From assembly GCF_026230195.1 (NCBI RefSeq), contig NZ_CP036501.1, forward strand, positions 2,232,001-2,296,000: a stretch of 64,000 bases of DNA. Reading direction: 5' to 3'. The translations under genes and the position numbers were made by a program. Under the pieces are notes generated by a model. The model saw only the letters and a list, made by a program, of their open reading frames with translations, did no database searches and had not been told where the DNA came from. Shown here piece after piece: positions 54,259-63,999 of this stretch. Origin of the DNA: Candidatus Paraluminiphilus aquimaris. GTDB taxonomy: Bacteria; Pseudomonadota; Gammaproteobacteria; Pseudomonadales; Halieaceae. The stretch's first letter is position 1; every line of letters begins with the position of its first letter.

Positions 54259-55135
54259 CAGACCATCTTAATTTGTCTCGACAACTCGCATAGAAGCTAT
54301 AGCCCGGTGGATGCAGCAGCCGAAGCGCTCTGGATTTCTTCTTAACCATTACCGAGTCACCCGGTTTTAAGGTGAGCGATACTTGACCATCACAGGTGAC
54401 CAACGGATTGTTTTTGTTCCGCTCAAGCGTATCAATTTGAATAACACTGTCACCGTGAACCACCATTGGACGACTGTTCAGGGAATGCGGAAACATTGGT
54501 ACGAGAGCGACCGCATCGAGACGAGGGTTCATGATGGGGCCACCCGCAGACATCGAATAGGCTGTGGAGCCCGTCGGTGTCGCGATAATCAAGCCATCTG
54601 CATTCATTCGATAAACGAAATCATTGTCTACTTGCAGCTGAAACTCGATCATTTGCGCTGAGGTCCCAGAGTTAACGACAACATCATTGAGCGCCTCAGC
54701 TTGACCGGTCACTTCATTTCCACTGGTAACTTCAACATCGAGCAGGAAACGGCGATCCGTTGTGTAATCACCATTGAGGACACTGCTTACCTGAGCAGTC
54801 AACTCATCATCGGGACTCACATCAGTCAAAAATCCCAAGCGGCCGCGATTGACGCCAATAACCGGGCAATCATGGCGCACTAATGTTCGCGCGGCACTCA
54901 GCAAACTTCCGTCACCCCCGATAACAATCGCCAAATCAACATTGGCCCCGATCGCATCTCTGGGTTGCATGGCTCGGGTTTCAAAATGGGCTAATGTCGC
55001 CAGCCGATCCTCTAAAACAACGTCGATACCGCGGCTATCCAATAGTTCCAAGAGATGCGCAACTACCTGTGATACGCCCGGATGCTCTCGTCGCCCCAGC
55101 AAGCCCACTCGTTTAAATTCGCTCATGTTCTGCAT
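54242..55135 (-). CDS. nadK: NAD kinase
   Basis: Phosphorylates NAD to NADP; cytoplasmic, 297 residues. The catalytic and ATP-binding motif is IVIGGDGSLLSAAR (GGDG at 73-76). LNDVVVNSG and ADGLIIATPTGSTAYSMSAGGP are the other NAD-kinase signatures. The start could also be Met4. It lies two bases after the glycosyltransferase stop. Confidence 0.97.
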   Translation of the reverse strand: MQNMSEFKRVGLLGRREHPGVSQVVAHLLELLDSRGIDVVLEDRLATLAHFETRAMQPRDAIGANVDLAIVIGGDGSLLSAARTLVRHDCPVIGVNRGRLGFLTDVSPDDELTAQVSSVLNGDYTTDRRFLLDVEVTSGNEVTGQAEALNDVVVNSGTSAQMIEFQLQVDNDFVYRMNADGLIIATPTGSTAYSMSAGGPIMNPRLDAVALVPMFPHSLNSRPMVVHGDSVIQIDTLERNKNNPLVTCDGQVSLTLKPGDSVMVKKKSRALRLLHPPGYSFYASCRDKLRWSDALTS

Positions 55136-55137
55136 CC

Positions 55138-56325
55138 CTACTCGCCTGAATTCTGCGTTGCGATGTCCCGCTTCAAATAACGTCTCATTGCATGCGCCAC
55201 CTCGTGATAAGCCAGCAATTCCTTACCCCTTTGCAATGACCGATCGCTCAGGGCCTGCCAAAGCGTGGCCTCTGACAAGATACGCCTAAGATTGAGAACC
55301 ATATGCGCCACACTGTCGGCTACTGACACCCTATCACCTAGTTCAAGGCGTGCTGTAGCCATCGCCTCACGTGTTGTGACAACGGGTATCCCTCTTGCCA
55401 TCGCGTTGACCAGCTTTGCTTCGATATGGGTCTCATTTAACAACGGTTCAACCATTGCACGGATACCCAATTCAGTAATCTTCAGGTCGTTACTTCCACG
55501 ATGGAGGACCACGTCACTTCTAGACGCCAAATCAGCGATCAACTCATCACTCGCGTCGAGTCCCAAGACATGGAACTCTAAACCCGGGATGGCATCACGA
55601 ATACCGCTCCAAACATGATCCAAGAACCAAATTAAACTACTGACATTGTCGGCGTCCCCTAAGTAGCCGGCATAGCCGATTCGCATGCGAGTGGTTGTAA
55701 AACCTGACACCACAGCCGTTGGACGAGCGAGTGAGGGAGGTGTCGATTCATCGACCAACTTCCCAAGTGGAATGCCCAATGCCAACAATTCTTTTGCCAT
55801 TTCCGTTGTTGAGAACACCCGATCACAGCGAGAGAGGCTGTTGTGCTCGAACCGCCGAACACGTTTGACCCTTTTTGATCCCAACAATCCCTTTGCAAGT
55901 GCGGGTAAATTCGATTCGACGCGCTGCGCAAAGAAGACAGTCTGCCCTGTCACGCCCAGCGGTAAGTAAGCTACTCCCTCTAAGGAGTCCACAACGACAG
56001 ACTCAAAGTCTGCCGCTCGCCGCTGAATCGCAGCCTTGAGACGGGCGTTAATATTCGGTGTGTGCCCCGAGCTTTCAGACAGGAGTTTGAGCTCAGTATC
56101 CACAGGTGTGTCGTCATCGGTCGGATCGAATCCACCCGCCACGCGTACGACACCAAGCTCTCCACGCAACGCGCTGAGACCCGAAGCATTTACGGGCCCC
56201 AGGACGGCTAAAGAAATCTCAAAGTCACGTGCGAGAATACTGATAATCGAGCTTGCCGCCGCCGTGAGCGCCGGTTCTTCTGCCCGAGGTTCAACAGCCG
56301 TGATGTAGAGTAGCTTTCGTCTCAC
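55138..56325 (-). CDS. Glycosyltransferase, GT-B fold
   Basis: A 395-residue protein with the look of a family 4 transferase: GYAGYLGDADNVSSLIWFLD near the middle, LEFHVLGLDASDELIADL, then a donor-site region (GIRAMVEPLLNETHIEAKLVNAMARGIPVVTT). The N-terminal half is weakly conserved. Acceptor and donor are unknown and no polysaccharide genes surround it. It stands between lipA and nadK in a tight run, so it may simply share their transcript. Confidence 0.8.
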   Translation of the reverse strand: MRRKLLYITAVEPRAEEPALTAAASSIISILARDFEISLAVLGPVNASGLSALRGELGVVRVAGGFDPTDDDTPVDTELKLLSESSGHTPNINARLKAAIQRRAADFESVVVDSLEGVAYLPLGVTGQTVFFAQRVESNLPALAKGLLGSKRVKRVRRFEHNSLSRCDRVFSTTEMAKELLALGIPLGKLVDESTPPSLARPTAVVSGFTTTRMRIGYAGYLGDADNVSSLIWFLDHVWSGIRDAIPGLEFHVLGLDASDELIADLASRSDVVLHRGSNDLKITELGIRAMVEPLLNETHIEAKLVNAMARGIPVVTTREAMATARLELGDRVSVADSVAHMVLNLRRILSEATLWQALSDRSLQRGKELLAYHEVAHAMRRYLKRDIATQNSGE

Positions 56326-56337
56326 CGCCCGGCGCTC

Positions 56338-57339
56338 CTAGGGGGACTCGAGGCCAACATTATTGAATTCTAAAACGCGCTCTGCACGATAGCTCGATCG
56401 AACAAAAACGCCTGAAACAACCTCTTTGAAGCCTTTTTCCAAGCCCCATACACGGTACCGTTCGAATTCATCAGGCGTCACAAAGCGCTCAACAGGCAGA
56501 TGATTTTTCGTTGGTTGAAGATACTGTCCCAGCGTTAAGACATCGACCGATGCTTTTCGAAGATCATCCATACACTCACGTAGCTCATCGTCGGTCTCAC
56601 CAAGGCCCAACATGAGCGATGTTTTAGTGATGACGTCAGAGTTTCTCGCAGCATATTCCAAAACGTCCAGCGTCTGTCGGTACCCGGCGCGCGGATCACG
56701 CACTGGATGCGTGAGCCTCTGTACGGTTTCTACATTTTGGGCAAACACATCAAGGCCCGAATCGAGAAGCGTATCGATAGCGGATTCAAGACCCAGAAAA
56801 TCGGGGGTCAGCGCCTCGACACCTGTATTGGGGTTGAGTCGCTTTACCTCTCTTACCGTCTGGGCGTAATGTCCCGCACCACCGTCGGGTAGATCATCCC
56901 GATTGACTGAGGTCAAAACGACATAGGACAAGCCCATTAACTCAACCGCTTTCGCGGTATTTTCGGGCTCTTCATGGTCTAGCCATCCCTTAGGATTGCC
57001 CGTATTTACAGAGCAGAACCGACAGGCACGAGTGCACACGTCGCCCATGAGCATAATTGTGGCTGTTCCAGCACTCCAGCATTCACTGATATTTGGGCAC
57101 TTTGCCTCCTCACAAACAGTGGCTAACCGGTGCTGTTTTACGATGTCCTTCACTGATTCGTATTTCGGAGAATGACGCACGCGCATCTTCAAAAAATCAG
57201 GCTTTTTTAGGCGTGTGGCGTCAGACTTCCCTGTCTTAATGCCGTCCTTGATAGCGTGGATACCAGAAGGCGTAACAAATTTCTCACCACTAGCCACATT
57301 GACCGCAGGGATTAAATTTGACTCGACTTTTTCAACCAT
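56338..57339 (-). CDS. lipA: Lipoyl synthase
   Basis: Radical-SAM enzyme that inserts two sulfurs into octanoyl groups on lipoate-dependent proteins. The auxiliary cluster motif is [13 protein letters not shown] and the radical-SAM motif [26 protein letters not shown] and [19 protein letters not shown] are typical. ATG at 57339 is chosen because GGAG lies ten bases upstream, giving 333 residues; a GTG eight codons earlier is possible. First gene of the run to pepN; no lipB nearby. Confidence 0.96.
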   Translation of the reverse strand: MVEKVESNLIPAVNVASGEKFVTPSGIHAIKDGIKTGKSDATRLKKPDFLKMRVRHSPKYESVKDIVKQHRLATVCEEAKCPNISECWSAGTATIMLMGDVCTRACRFCSVNTGNPKGWLDHEEPENTAKAVELMGLSYVVLTSVNRDDLPDGGAGHYAQTVREVKRLNPNTGVEALTPDFLGLESAIDTLLDSGLDVFAQNVETVQRLTHPVRDPRAGYRQTLDVLEYAARNSDVITKTSLMLGLGETDDELRECMDDLRKASVDVLTLGQYLQPTKNHLPVERFVTPDEFERYRVWGLEKGFKEVVSGVFVRSSYRAERVLEFNNVGLESP

Positions 57340-57621
57340 GTTTTGGCAACTCCGCCCGACCACCCATTTCTCATGCGAAGTCTACACCAATGTGGCCCTC
57401 AACTACTGCCCCAAAAAAGTGAGCAGTAGCACTTCCTTCGGGCTAAATCCCCGCTCAGCCTAATGGCGCACCGATACAACTTAGAACCGTCACCATCTCA
57501 ACATTGAGACACGCCAAAGCATCTCAAGCCTTTGGACAGCGGCCGATGGTTGTTGGCGTTAGAGGCTCCGGTTATCAGGTCTTGGTGAACTGCTTAGACG
57601 CCGTGGCAGTAAAACTCCGGG

Positions 57622-57798
57622 ATGAGCCGAGACAAAATATGCCACGATTGCAGTAAGACACAGCCCGTGCTGTTTCGATCGCGCTGTCGCAAATCTGAGC
57701 CTTGGCGTTTCAGATGTGAGCTTTGCCTGTTAGCCCTCAAAGAAAGCCACCCCAGTGACTACCAGTACGGAGGTACTTGGAAAGCCAAAAAGCGCTGA
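57622..57798 (+). CDS. Small four-cysteine protein
   Basis: A 58-residue frame beginning MSRDKICHDCSKTQPVLFR and ending YQYGGTWKAKKR. It has CxxC near the start (Cys7, Cys10), a single Cys22, and a second CxxC (Cys32, Cys35), with basic flanks: a zinc-ribbon-like layout. An in-frame stop lies only 12 bases before the ATG, so the start is fixed. The ribosome site is weak. No family name comes to mind; RNA binding or ribosome association is a guess. It lies in a region of about 800 bp otherwise without genes. Confidence 0.6.
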   Translation: MSRDKICHDCSKTQPVLFRSRCRKSEPWRFRCELCLLALKESHPSDYQYGGTWKAKKR

Positions 57799-58174
57799 GG
57801 CAAAGCGTGACGGCTAACAGCACCCCAAAAGCCACACACCAATGAGTTACGTGACGATCCCTTTTAGATAGGCATACCAAAGCGCCGCGTAATAGGACAT
57901 CCCCAATTTTTTCAGCCACCGGTCTGTCTGGCATTCATGCCATCGAAAGACCTTCACAAAACCCGCTCCCATCAATCGGCCTGGTCATCTCTGGATAATA
58001 CGAGATGAAGCCCTCGGCTATATTTCTGTTAACCCACCATAAGAATTATAAGCCCCCCCTTGAGAACAACCGAAATAACGCACGTTAGGCTCTATTCCGA
58101 CGCATTTGATCGGCTAGGGGTTCTGCGCAATCACATTCCCACGCATTTTTAGCGGGTCGTACGCGTCCGCGGTA
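57799..58174. other. Intergenic region before MFS transporter gene
   Basis: 376 bp in which I see no convincing gene, repeat or terminator. A 65-codon minus-strand frame overlapping the four-cysteine gene is discussed under rejected items. The stretch 57364-57621, ahead of the small gene, likewise shows nothing recognisable beyond the upstream region of lipA. Confidence 0.4.
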
Positions 58175-59494
58175 TCAGCCTTTGTTTTCGACAGCACGGG
58201 CATAAAGCGTGCTCCCGCGCAGGTATGCGATACCGCCCACAAGGCTGAGGCTCACCCCGATAGACAGACCATAACGTACGGAACTATCACCGAACTGCGA
58301 GAGAAGATCACTCAGCATACCAACCAGTAGTGGGCCGAGCCCCATACCCAGGAGGTTAATGGCCAGCAGCATCAGTGCTGACGCCTGCGTGCGCCAGTAT
58401 TGAGGCACGAGATTCTGCACCGCGGCATAACTCGGCGCGATCCAAAAACTTGCGAAAACAGCCGAGAGCGCCATAAAGACGAGCGCGAAGGGTACGTCGA
58501 CATCTCCCATGACAAGCCTGTGTTCAGCGGGCCACAGTAAAAAAGCGAGCTGCGTTGGCAAGGCTAAAAAGATCCCAATAGCCGGCAACCATAATTGCCA
58601 GCGCTTGTCCCGGCGCGCGAGCCTGTCGACAAGCAGCCCGCTGGAAATTGTTCCAAGCCCGCCACCAAAAACACCAATGAGGCCCAAGTAGAGCCCCGCA
58701 TCCACGAGACTCATGTTGTGTACACGCACCAAAAAGCTTGGGGACCAAACGCCGAGGCCATAACCCGCTATGCCCGTAAAACCAACCCCCACCATGATGT
58801 GTGCGAAAGAGGGAAGCCTAAAGATATTACCCAAGGTAGAGAACAGCCCAGCCCCTTCTTCAGACGCTGATGCAGTAACTTTTAAGGGCTCTTTGATCGT
58901 CAATTGAATGAGAATGGCGAGGAGGATCCCGGGAATACCAAAGACGAGGAATACCGATCGCCATCCGTATGCTTCTGCTATCAGGGCTCCACCGAATAAT
59001 CCGACCAAAATGCCAATATTTGGCGCCGTAGCCAAAATTCCCTGTGCGAAAGCACGTTTCTCAGGAGGAAAATAATCGGCAAGGAGCGACTGAGAAGGTG
59101 GTGTTCCACCCGCTTCGCCAATACCCACACCGATTCGCAATAATAGAAGGTGCCAAAAGCCCGTGGCTGTCGCACAGAGCGCCGTGACTGCACTCCAGGT
59201 GGTCATCGAAATGGCGAGTACATTTCGGCGTGACCAGCGGTCGGCAAGACGTGCCACCGGGATACCAAGCGTCGCATAAAACAGGGCAAAGGCGAGCCCT
59301 GACAACAGCCCCATCTGTGTATCAGACGCACCGAATTCCATCTTTATCGGCTCGATGAGGATCGTCATGACCTGTCTGTCTACAAAGTTAAAGACATAGC
59401 CCAAGGTAAGTAACGCCAGTACGTAATAGCGGTACCTATTTGTGTAGGCCTCATGCGGAGCCGCCGTCGCTTGGTACACAGATGTGTCAGTCAC
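58175..59494 (-). CDS. MFS transporter, spinster-like
   Basis: Twelve-helix major facilitator transporter of 439 residues. LGYVFNFVDRQVMTIL in helix 1, the loop 2-3 motif ARLADRWSRRNVLAIS, and GIGEAGGTPPSQSLLADYFPPEKR (helix 4 and motif) fit spinster-like bacterial transporters for organic anions or lipids. Substrate unknown. Divergent from another MFS gene with 228 bp between. Confidence 0.92.
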   Translation of the reverse strand: MTDTSVYQATAAPHEAYTNRYRYYVLALLTLGYVFNFVDRQVMTILIEPIKMEFGASDTQMGLLSGLAFALFYATLGIPVARLADRWSRRNVLAISMTTWSAVTALCATATGFWHLLLLRIGVGIGEAGGTPPSQSLLADYFPPEKRAFAQGILATAPNIGILVGLFGGALIAEAYGWRSVFLVFGIPGILLAILIQLTIKEPLKVTASASEEGAGLFSTLGNIFRLPSFAHIMVGVGFTGIAGYGLGVWSPSFLVRVHNMSLVDAGLYLGLIGVFGGGLGTISSGLLVDRLARRDKRWQLWLPAIGIFLALPTQLAFLLWPAEHRLVMGDVDVPFALVFMALSAVFASFWIAPSYAAVQNLVPQYWRTQASALMLLAINLLGMGLGPLLVGMLSDLLSQFGDSSVRYGLSIGVSLSLVGGIAYLRGSTLYARAVENKG

Positions 59495-59683
59495 ACTTAG
59501 ACCGCCTTATTCTTGTCGTTGTGGTTTTGTTGTCATTCACCTGTCGGTATCACGATGCCGTAACCCGACGTCTGAAGACTATCGCGAAAAGCGGCCTCAC
59601 CACATAGTCCAAATCAGTCGCCCTAACCCGTTTTAGACTTCGATTAGTATTGCCTATTGACCGCCACCGGTAATCGCTATCAC

Positions 59684-59692
59684 TGGTATAGT
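59684..59692 (+). promoter_or_regulatory. Extended -10 promoter of second MFS gene
   Basis: TGGTATAGT: an extended -10 element (TG-N-TATAGT) 31 bases before the ATG at 59723, placing a start site near 59699. No matching -35 at normal spacing; extended -10 promoters can do without. Confidence 0.4.
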
Positions 59693-59722
59693 GCTTCTTG
59701 ACCACACTAGGGCGACTTCGCT

Positions 59723-61081
59723 ATGACCAACACCCAACAGATGGCGCAGACGCCCGTATTCGCCTCTCGGCGTATTCTGTCTAATTTCATTTTGATCACA
59801 CTCTGTTCTCAATTCACCTTTGCGCTTTTGGCAATGAAAGGGGTCTTACTCCCCCAAATACTCGAATTATGGGACGTCTCAAAAACCCAGTTTGGGTTAC
59901 TGCTCTCAATCTACGGACTTGCCAGTAACTTCATGTATGTATTGCTCAGTTGGGCGCAGGATCGTTACGCGCCGCGCCAGCTTATCTCGGTGACCATGAT
60001 CATAGGCGGCATAACCACGTCGTTTTTGGGTAAGACATCCGACTTCTACGTTCTTCTGAGCTTACTTCTGGTTCTCGCGATTTGCTGCGAAGGTGCGTTC
60101 TGGCCAGCGATTTTGTCTTCGGTAAGAAAGTCCGCCTCCGATGAAAACCAGTCAAAAGTCTTTGGCATCCTTGAGGGGGGGCGAGGGCTCATCGAATTTC
60201 TGCAAAATGCTATTACGCTTGGGCTCTACGCGTGGTTGGGTAACAGTGTCCTTGGACTCGAAGTGGCGTTTATGCTGAACGGCGGCGTCATGGTGTTGCT
60301 TGGCATCATATGCTGGTTTGTCCTACCGAGAGAGCCCCTGCTTAAGTCCAGCGATACCTCTGGTGACATGATGGAAGAGGTTCGAGAAGGGATGAAGGTC
60401 ACATTGGCGATGCCTGAAATTTGGTTGGCGGGGGTCAGTGGATTCTTCATCTACTTTGCTTATACCAGCCTACCGTTCTACGTTACCTACCTTGACGAAA
60501 GCTTCGCCTTGCCGGCTCTCGCCGCATCGATCTTTGCAATTTTATCGACCTCGGTGGGACGCATAAGCTCAGCCTTTGTCGCAGGATTCGTCACTAATCG
60601 TCTGTTTGGAAGCTCAGCGGGCGGTATGCAGGCGGGACTCATCCTGATTGCCTTGTTGGGTACAGCACTGGCTCTCATGCCGACATCACAATCGTTAGTT
60701 TGGATCGCAATGAGCTTACTGATGCCGCTCGTTTTCATTATTTTCTTCATGCGTGCGCTGTACTTTGCGCCTTACGGAGAAATGGGCTTACCTCCGCGCT
60801 TCTCGGGGTCGGTAATCGCCGTGGCTGCTTTCGTCGTGTACGCACCCTCTTCCTTTGGGTACCTGCTCTGGGGCTATCTGCTCGATACCTTCCCCGGCGA
60901 CAGCGGGTATCGTTACCTATTCGCCACGCTAGCTATTATTGGCATAGCCGGTGCCGTTTCAGCGATCTTTCTGAGACGCAGAATGGGCGAAGGACTCAGG
61001 GAGCGCATTGCGCGAAAGGTAACCCAAGTGGATGCGAAATTAGGCCTCAAAGGCGAGGAAAAGACCTTCGCAAAACCCTAA
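59723..61081 (+). CDS. MFS transporter
   Basis: A 452-residue twelve-helix transporter of a subfamily different from its divergent neighbour. Helix 1 begins LSNFILITLCSQFTFALLAM. The loop after helix 2 has WAQDRYAPRQLIS (variant of the MFS motif A), and the C-terminal half has LLWGYLLDTFPGDSGYRYLF. A basic C-terminal tail (about 425-452) follows the last helix. Substrate unknown. Confidence 0.92.
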   Translation: MTNTQQMAQTPVFASRRILSNFILITLCSQFTFALLAMKGVLLPQILELWDVSKTQFGLLLSIYGLASNFMYVLLSWAQDRYAPRQLISVTMIIGGITTSFLGKTSDFYVLLSLLLVLAICCEGAFWPAILSSVRKSASDENQSKVFGILEGGRGLIEFLQNAITLGLYAWLGNSVLGLEVAFMLNGGVMVLLGIICWFVLPREPLLKSSDTSGDMMEEVREGMKVTLAMPEIWLAGVSGFFIYFAYTSLPFYVTYLDESFALPALAASIFAILSTSVGRISSAFVAGFVTNRLFGSSAGGMQAGLILIALLGTALALMPTSQSLVWIAMSLLMPLVFIIFFMRALYFAPYGEMGLPPRFSGSVIAVAAFVVYAPSSFGYLLWGYLLDTFPGDSGYRYLFATLAIIGIAGAVSAIFLRRRMGEGLRERIARKVTQVDAKLGLKGEEKTFAKP

Positions 61082-61295
61082 GTGTTTTTTAGTTTAGGTT
61101 ATTGCCGGCGCCCCTCACTTGGACGGGGCTCTACTCAATTTGAGAAGTCGTCACTGTATTCCTCGTCCTTCCATTATCGTGATTCTATGACGACTCTATG
61201 GCGACTGTGCTTAAACGATGAGGAACAACAGCTCGGCGCTGGCCTTTCAAGGCACCCTTGGAACACGGCCACTTATTCAACCTTCTGGAGAAAAG

Positions 61296-61745
61296 CTACC
61301 CAGAAGTGATTGGAAAACTGTATTTCCTAAACTCAATATCGAGCCTATAACCTATGTTTTCGTAGACTGATTGAGCTTTTTGATTGGTATGCGCAGTCTC
61401 AAGCACAACCTGAAACGCACCTTGCGATGCAGCCCAAGCATGCGCATGGCTTAAAAGCGCAGAACCTGCGCCTATCTGCCGACTCTCTGGCGCTACAAAT
61501 AAATCATAAAGAACATAGAAGGGCTTCATTTCAACCGAGCAAAATGCCTCGTAAAGCTGCGTAAAACCAACGGTGGAATCCGCCACGTCGCAAACAAAAA
61601 TAGTCGAGCGCCCCAAGGCCAAATTCTCGGTAATGCAGGTATTAGCCCCGTCCAAATCGCTTTTCTCACCGTAGAATTCCCGGTATGCATTAAATAAAGG
61701 CACAATGTCTGGCACATCATTTTGTCCTGCTAATCGTATCCGCAT
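61296..61745 (-). CDS. GNAT family N-acetyltransferase
   Basis: A 149-residue acetyltransferase. YVLYDLFVAPESRQIGAGSALL contains the acetyl-CoA-binding loop (RxxGxG-like RQIGAG) and the ETAHTNQKAQSVYENIGY segment is the usual motif B. Substrate unknown. No close operon partner; 171 bp separate it from the oxidoreductase gene, which is divergent. Confidence 0.92.
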   Translation of the reverse strand: MRIRLAGQNDVPDIVPLFNAYREFYGEKSDLDGANTCITENLALGRSTIFVCDVADSTVGFTQLYEAFCSVEMKPFYVLYDLFVAPESRQIGAGSALLSHAHAWAASQGAFQVVLETAHTNQKAQSVYENIGYRLDIEFRKYSFPITSG

Positions 61746-61915
61746 AAGGCCTCCAATTTACTCAAGCACCGCCTATCGTCCCGACAGCGGCATGTTTTTC
61801 TCGCGGCGAGATAAGGATCAAACACTGCCACCATGCTTTCAACTTACAAAGAGAAATTTAAAAGCCCAATGGAGAGTGTAAAACGTGACAACCTGGCTGG
61901 ATTGAAAACAACGCA

Positions 61916-63034
61916 ATGAATAAGAAACCGACACCACGACCGACGGTTGTCATTTTGGGAATGGGTGACACCGGTGTACTCGTTGCCTCTCGATTGAATA
62001 AGCGCTTTCGGGTGATTGGCGTTAGTACAAAAACCAACCTTGTCAGCGGTCAGGAGCTTGGGAAGCGCCTCGCCGATTTGCCCTGGTGGCAAACGAACTA
62101 CAATACGCCCCTTCGCCAGTTCAAAGCACTCGCTGGCGTAACCCTTGTACACGGCAAGGCCGAGCACCTCGATATATCGACTAATTCAGTTCGTATTGCG
62201 CTCTCTAATGGTGAGACTGAGTCGATTGACTACGACTATCTTGTAATCGCCTCAGGGACCTCCAATGGGTTTTGGCGAACCGACACAGTGCAATCCGCCA
62301 GTGAGATAGCCGCAGACCTCTCTCACCAGGCTCAGCGGGTAAAGGCGGCCTCATCGATTACGGTCGTTGGCGGCGGTCCTACTGGGGTTAGTGTGGCTCT
62401 CAATATAAAACGGGCTGATCCGAGTAAGAAAGTCTCACTGTGCGTGTCCGGTACATTGCCGTTACCGGGCTACCATTCCAACGCAAGAGCGTTCTACCAA
62501 CAGGCTCTCTCCGACGCTGGTGTGGATTTACTATGTCAGGATCGCGTGGTCGCAGTCGATGAAAAACAGTTATCGGGCTCCGTAAAATTCGCATCAGGGG
62601 CAAGCATCTCTAGCGATGCCATCATCTGGACCATAGGTAACCGAAAGGCTCACACGGACTTTCTGCCCGAGCATTTGCTGGACGAAGACAGATTCGTCAA
62701 AACACTACCCACGCTCGAGGTTCAGGGCACTGAAAACATCTTTGCGATAGGTGATGTGGCGTCGACCGACCCCGAGCGTTCATCAGCCCGCAATTGGGCC
62801 TACGGCGTCTTAGTGCACAATTTGAGGCGCAAAGCCAAGGGAAAACCGGCAAACAAGGCGTATGTTCCGCCGGCTAACCGCTGGGGCTCTATCGTCGGGC
62901 CACAAGAAAATGGCCTCACACTTCATCAGGCGGATGGCAAACGCATAAGACTATCGAAACGTCTCGTCGACACGGTTTTATTACCCATGATCGTTCGCCG
63001 CTTTATTTATCGCGGGGTAAAGCCCGACCATTGA
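61916..63034 (+). CDS. FAD-dependent NAD(P)H oxidoreductase
   Basis: A 372-residue flavoprotein of the type II NADH dehydrogenase/AIF-like class. The FAD dinucleotide fold is VVILGMGDTGVLVASRL (10-26), the NAD(P) fold VVGGGPTGVSVAL, and the FAD-closing motif NIFAIGDVAST. The C-terminus (VLLPMIVRRFIYRG) could form an amphipathic membrane helix, as in type II dehydrogenases. Electron acceptor unknown. Convergent with the oxygenase gene, 11 bp apart. Confidence 0.9.
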   Translation: MNKKPTPRPTVVILGMGDTGVLVASRLNKRFRVIGVSTKTNLVSGQELGKRLADLPWWQTNYNTPLRQFKALAGVTLVHGKAEHLDISTNSVRIALSNGETESIDYDYLVIASGTSNGFWRTDTVQSASEIAADLSHQAQRVKAASSITVVGGGPTGVSVALNIKRADPSKKVSLCVSGTLPLPGYHSNARAFYQQALSDAGVDLLCQDRVVAVDEKQLSGSVKFASGASISSDAIIWTIGNRKAHTDFLPEHLLDEDRFVKTLPTLEVQGTENIFAIGDVASTDPERSSARNWAYGVLVHNLRRKAKGKPANKAYVPPANRWGSIVGPQENGLTLHQADGKRIRLSKRLVDTVLLPMIVRRFIYRGVKPDH

Positions 63035-63045
63035 GGCGAGGTGAA

Positions 63046-63999
63046 CTACGCGGACTTTTTCGTTGGAAAGCGGATAAACGTGTCAACGAGTAACTGTGCG
63101 AAGGTGGTCGGCTCCGGTCGAGACGTAGACAACACCCCTCGATGTCTCAATTCTCGCTCGAGGACATCCAATATTAGCGCCAGGGTCAGGTCATCTGACT
63201 TGCTCGCCCACGTTGCTTCCTCCGACTCATCCTGGAAGCAGTAAGCTTTCCAAGAAATTGAATAGCGAAGATCCGACCAATCGTACCGAGCAACTTCAAC
63301 ACCCTTCGGATCAGCCAGCGACCAGTGTCCATCCCCTTCAAACGTGAGCGTCGCTCCCTTATCAATCTCGGGGAAATGCGATTTTGGCGTCACGCGCTCG
63401 ACCCCGTGAAATACCTTATCGGTATCAATAAGGATCGCAGTATTGTGCGTTGCCGCCATGGACTCGCGTGGCCCCTGCCCACCCTCAGGATAATAGGCAA
63501 ACGCCCCGCCAGGATTTGCGCCAAACCAAGAAACACAGGTTGCGATAGGGATACGGTAGTCATCAAATAAGCCAGAGTGAAGCATCGTTACAAGCAGCCA
63601 CTGAGGCATGCGCTTACGATCGGCACCACGAAATTCAGGCACGTCCGTATGAATCGCTAGCTCTTGCCCAGGTGTAAGAATATTGGCATAGACAATCGCA
63701 GGAACAACCAGCGCTCTGCCGGTAACTTCGCTCGCCACGCGCAGCAGATCGGGGTGTGTAAAGAAGGGTTCTACGCCGGGTGCTTGGATATCAGTCCCGT
63801 ATGCATAGGTTTCACGGAAGTAGTTCGTGCGCTGGGCTGCAGTCCTCACATCGTCGCTGTTACCCAAGCCATCAATACCGTGCTGAATGTAGTTAAATGC
63901 CGCATCAAAGCGCTGGGGTAAGGCCTCGCCAATACCCTCATTGAGTGCTTCTTCGGCATAGGTTCGAAAAACGCCCCGCTCTTCAGCGATACGCAACAT
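63046..63999 (-). CDS. 2-oxoglutarate/Fe(II) oxygenase-like protein
   Basis: 317 residues to the window edge; the Met at 63999 may be internal, so the gene may be longer. A likely iron site is His117-x-Asp119 in AIHTDVPEF with distal His198 in DKVFHGVERV, preceded by VYANILTPGQ. Cupin-type double-stranded beta-helix, probably a 2-oxoglutarate-dependent oxygenase; substrate unknown and the assignment rests on these motifs alone. Confidence 0.78.
   Translation of the reverse strand: MLRIAEERGVFRTYAEEALNEGIGEALPQRFDAAFNYIQHGIDGLGNSDDVRTAAQRTNYFRETYAYGTDIQAPGVEPFFTHPDLLRVASEVTGRALVVPAIVYANILTPGQELAIHTDVPEFRGADRKRMPQWLLVTMLHSGLFDDYRIPIATCVSWFGANPGGAFAYYPEGGQGPRESMAATHNTAILIDTDKVFHGVERVTPKSHFPEIDKGATLTFEGDGHWSLADPKGVEVARYDWSDLRYSISWKAYCFQDESEEATWASKSDDLTLALILDVLERELRHRGVLSTSRPEPTTFAQLLVDTFIRFPTKKSA

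Noticed and set aside
57737-57934. 65-codon minus-strand frame with one transmembrane-like stretch
   Set aside because: It overlaps the plus-strand four-cysteine gene, has no clear ribosome site, and the cysteine pattern on the other strand is more convincing. It could still be a small membrane protein.
61082-61309. 75-codon plus-strand frame after the second MFS gene
   Set aside because: Begins right after the MFS stop without ribosome site, overlaps the acetyltransferase gene, and has a low-complexity product.
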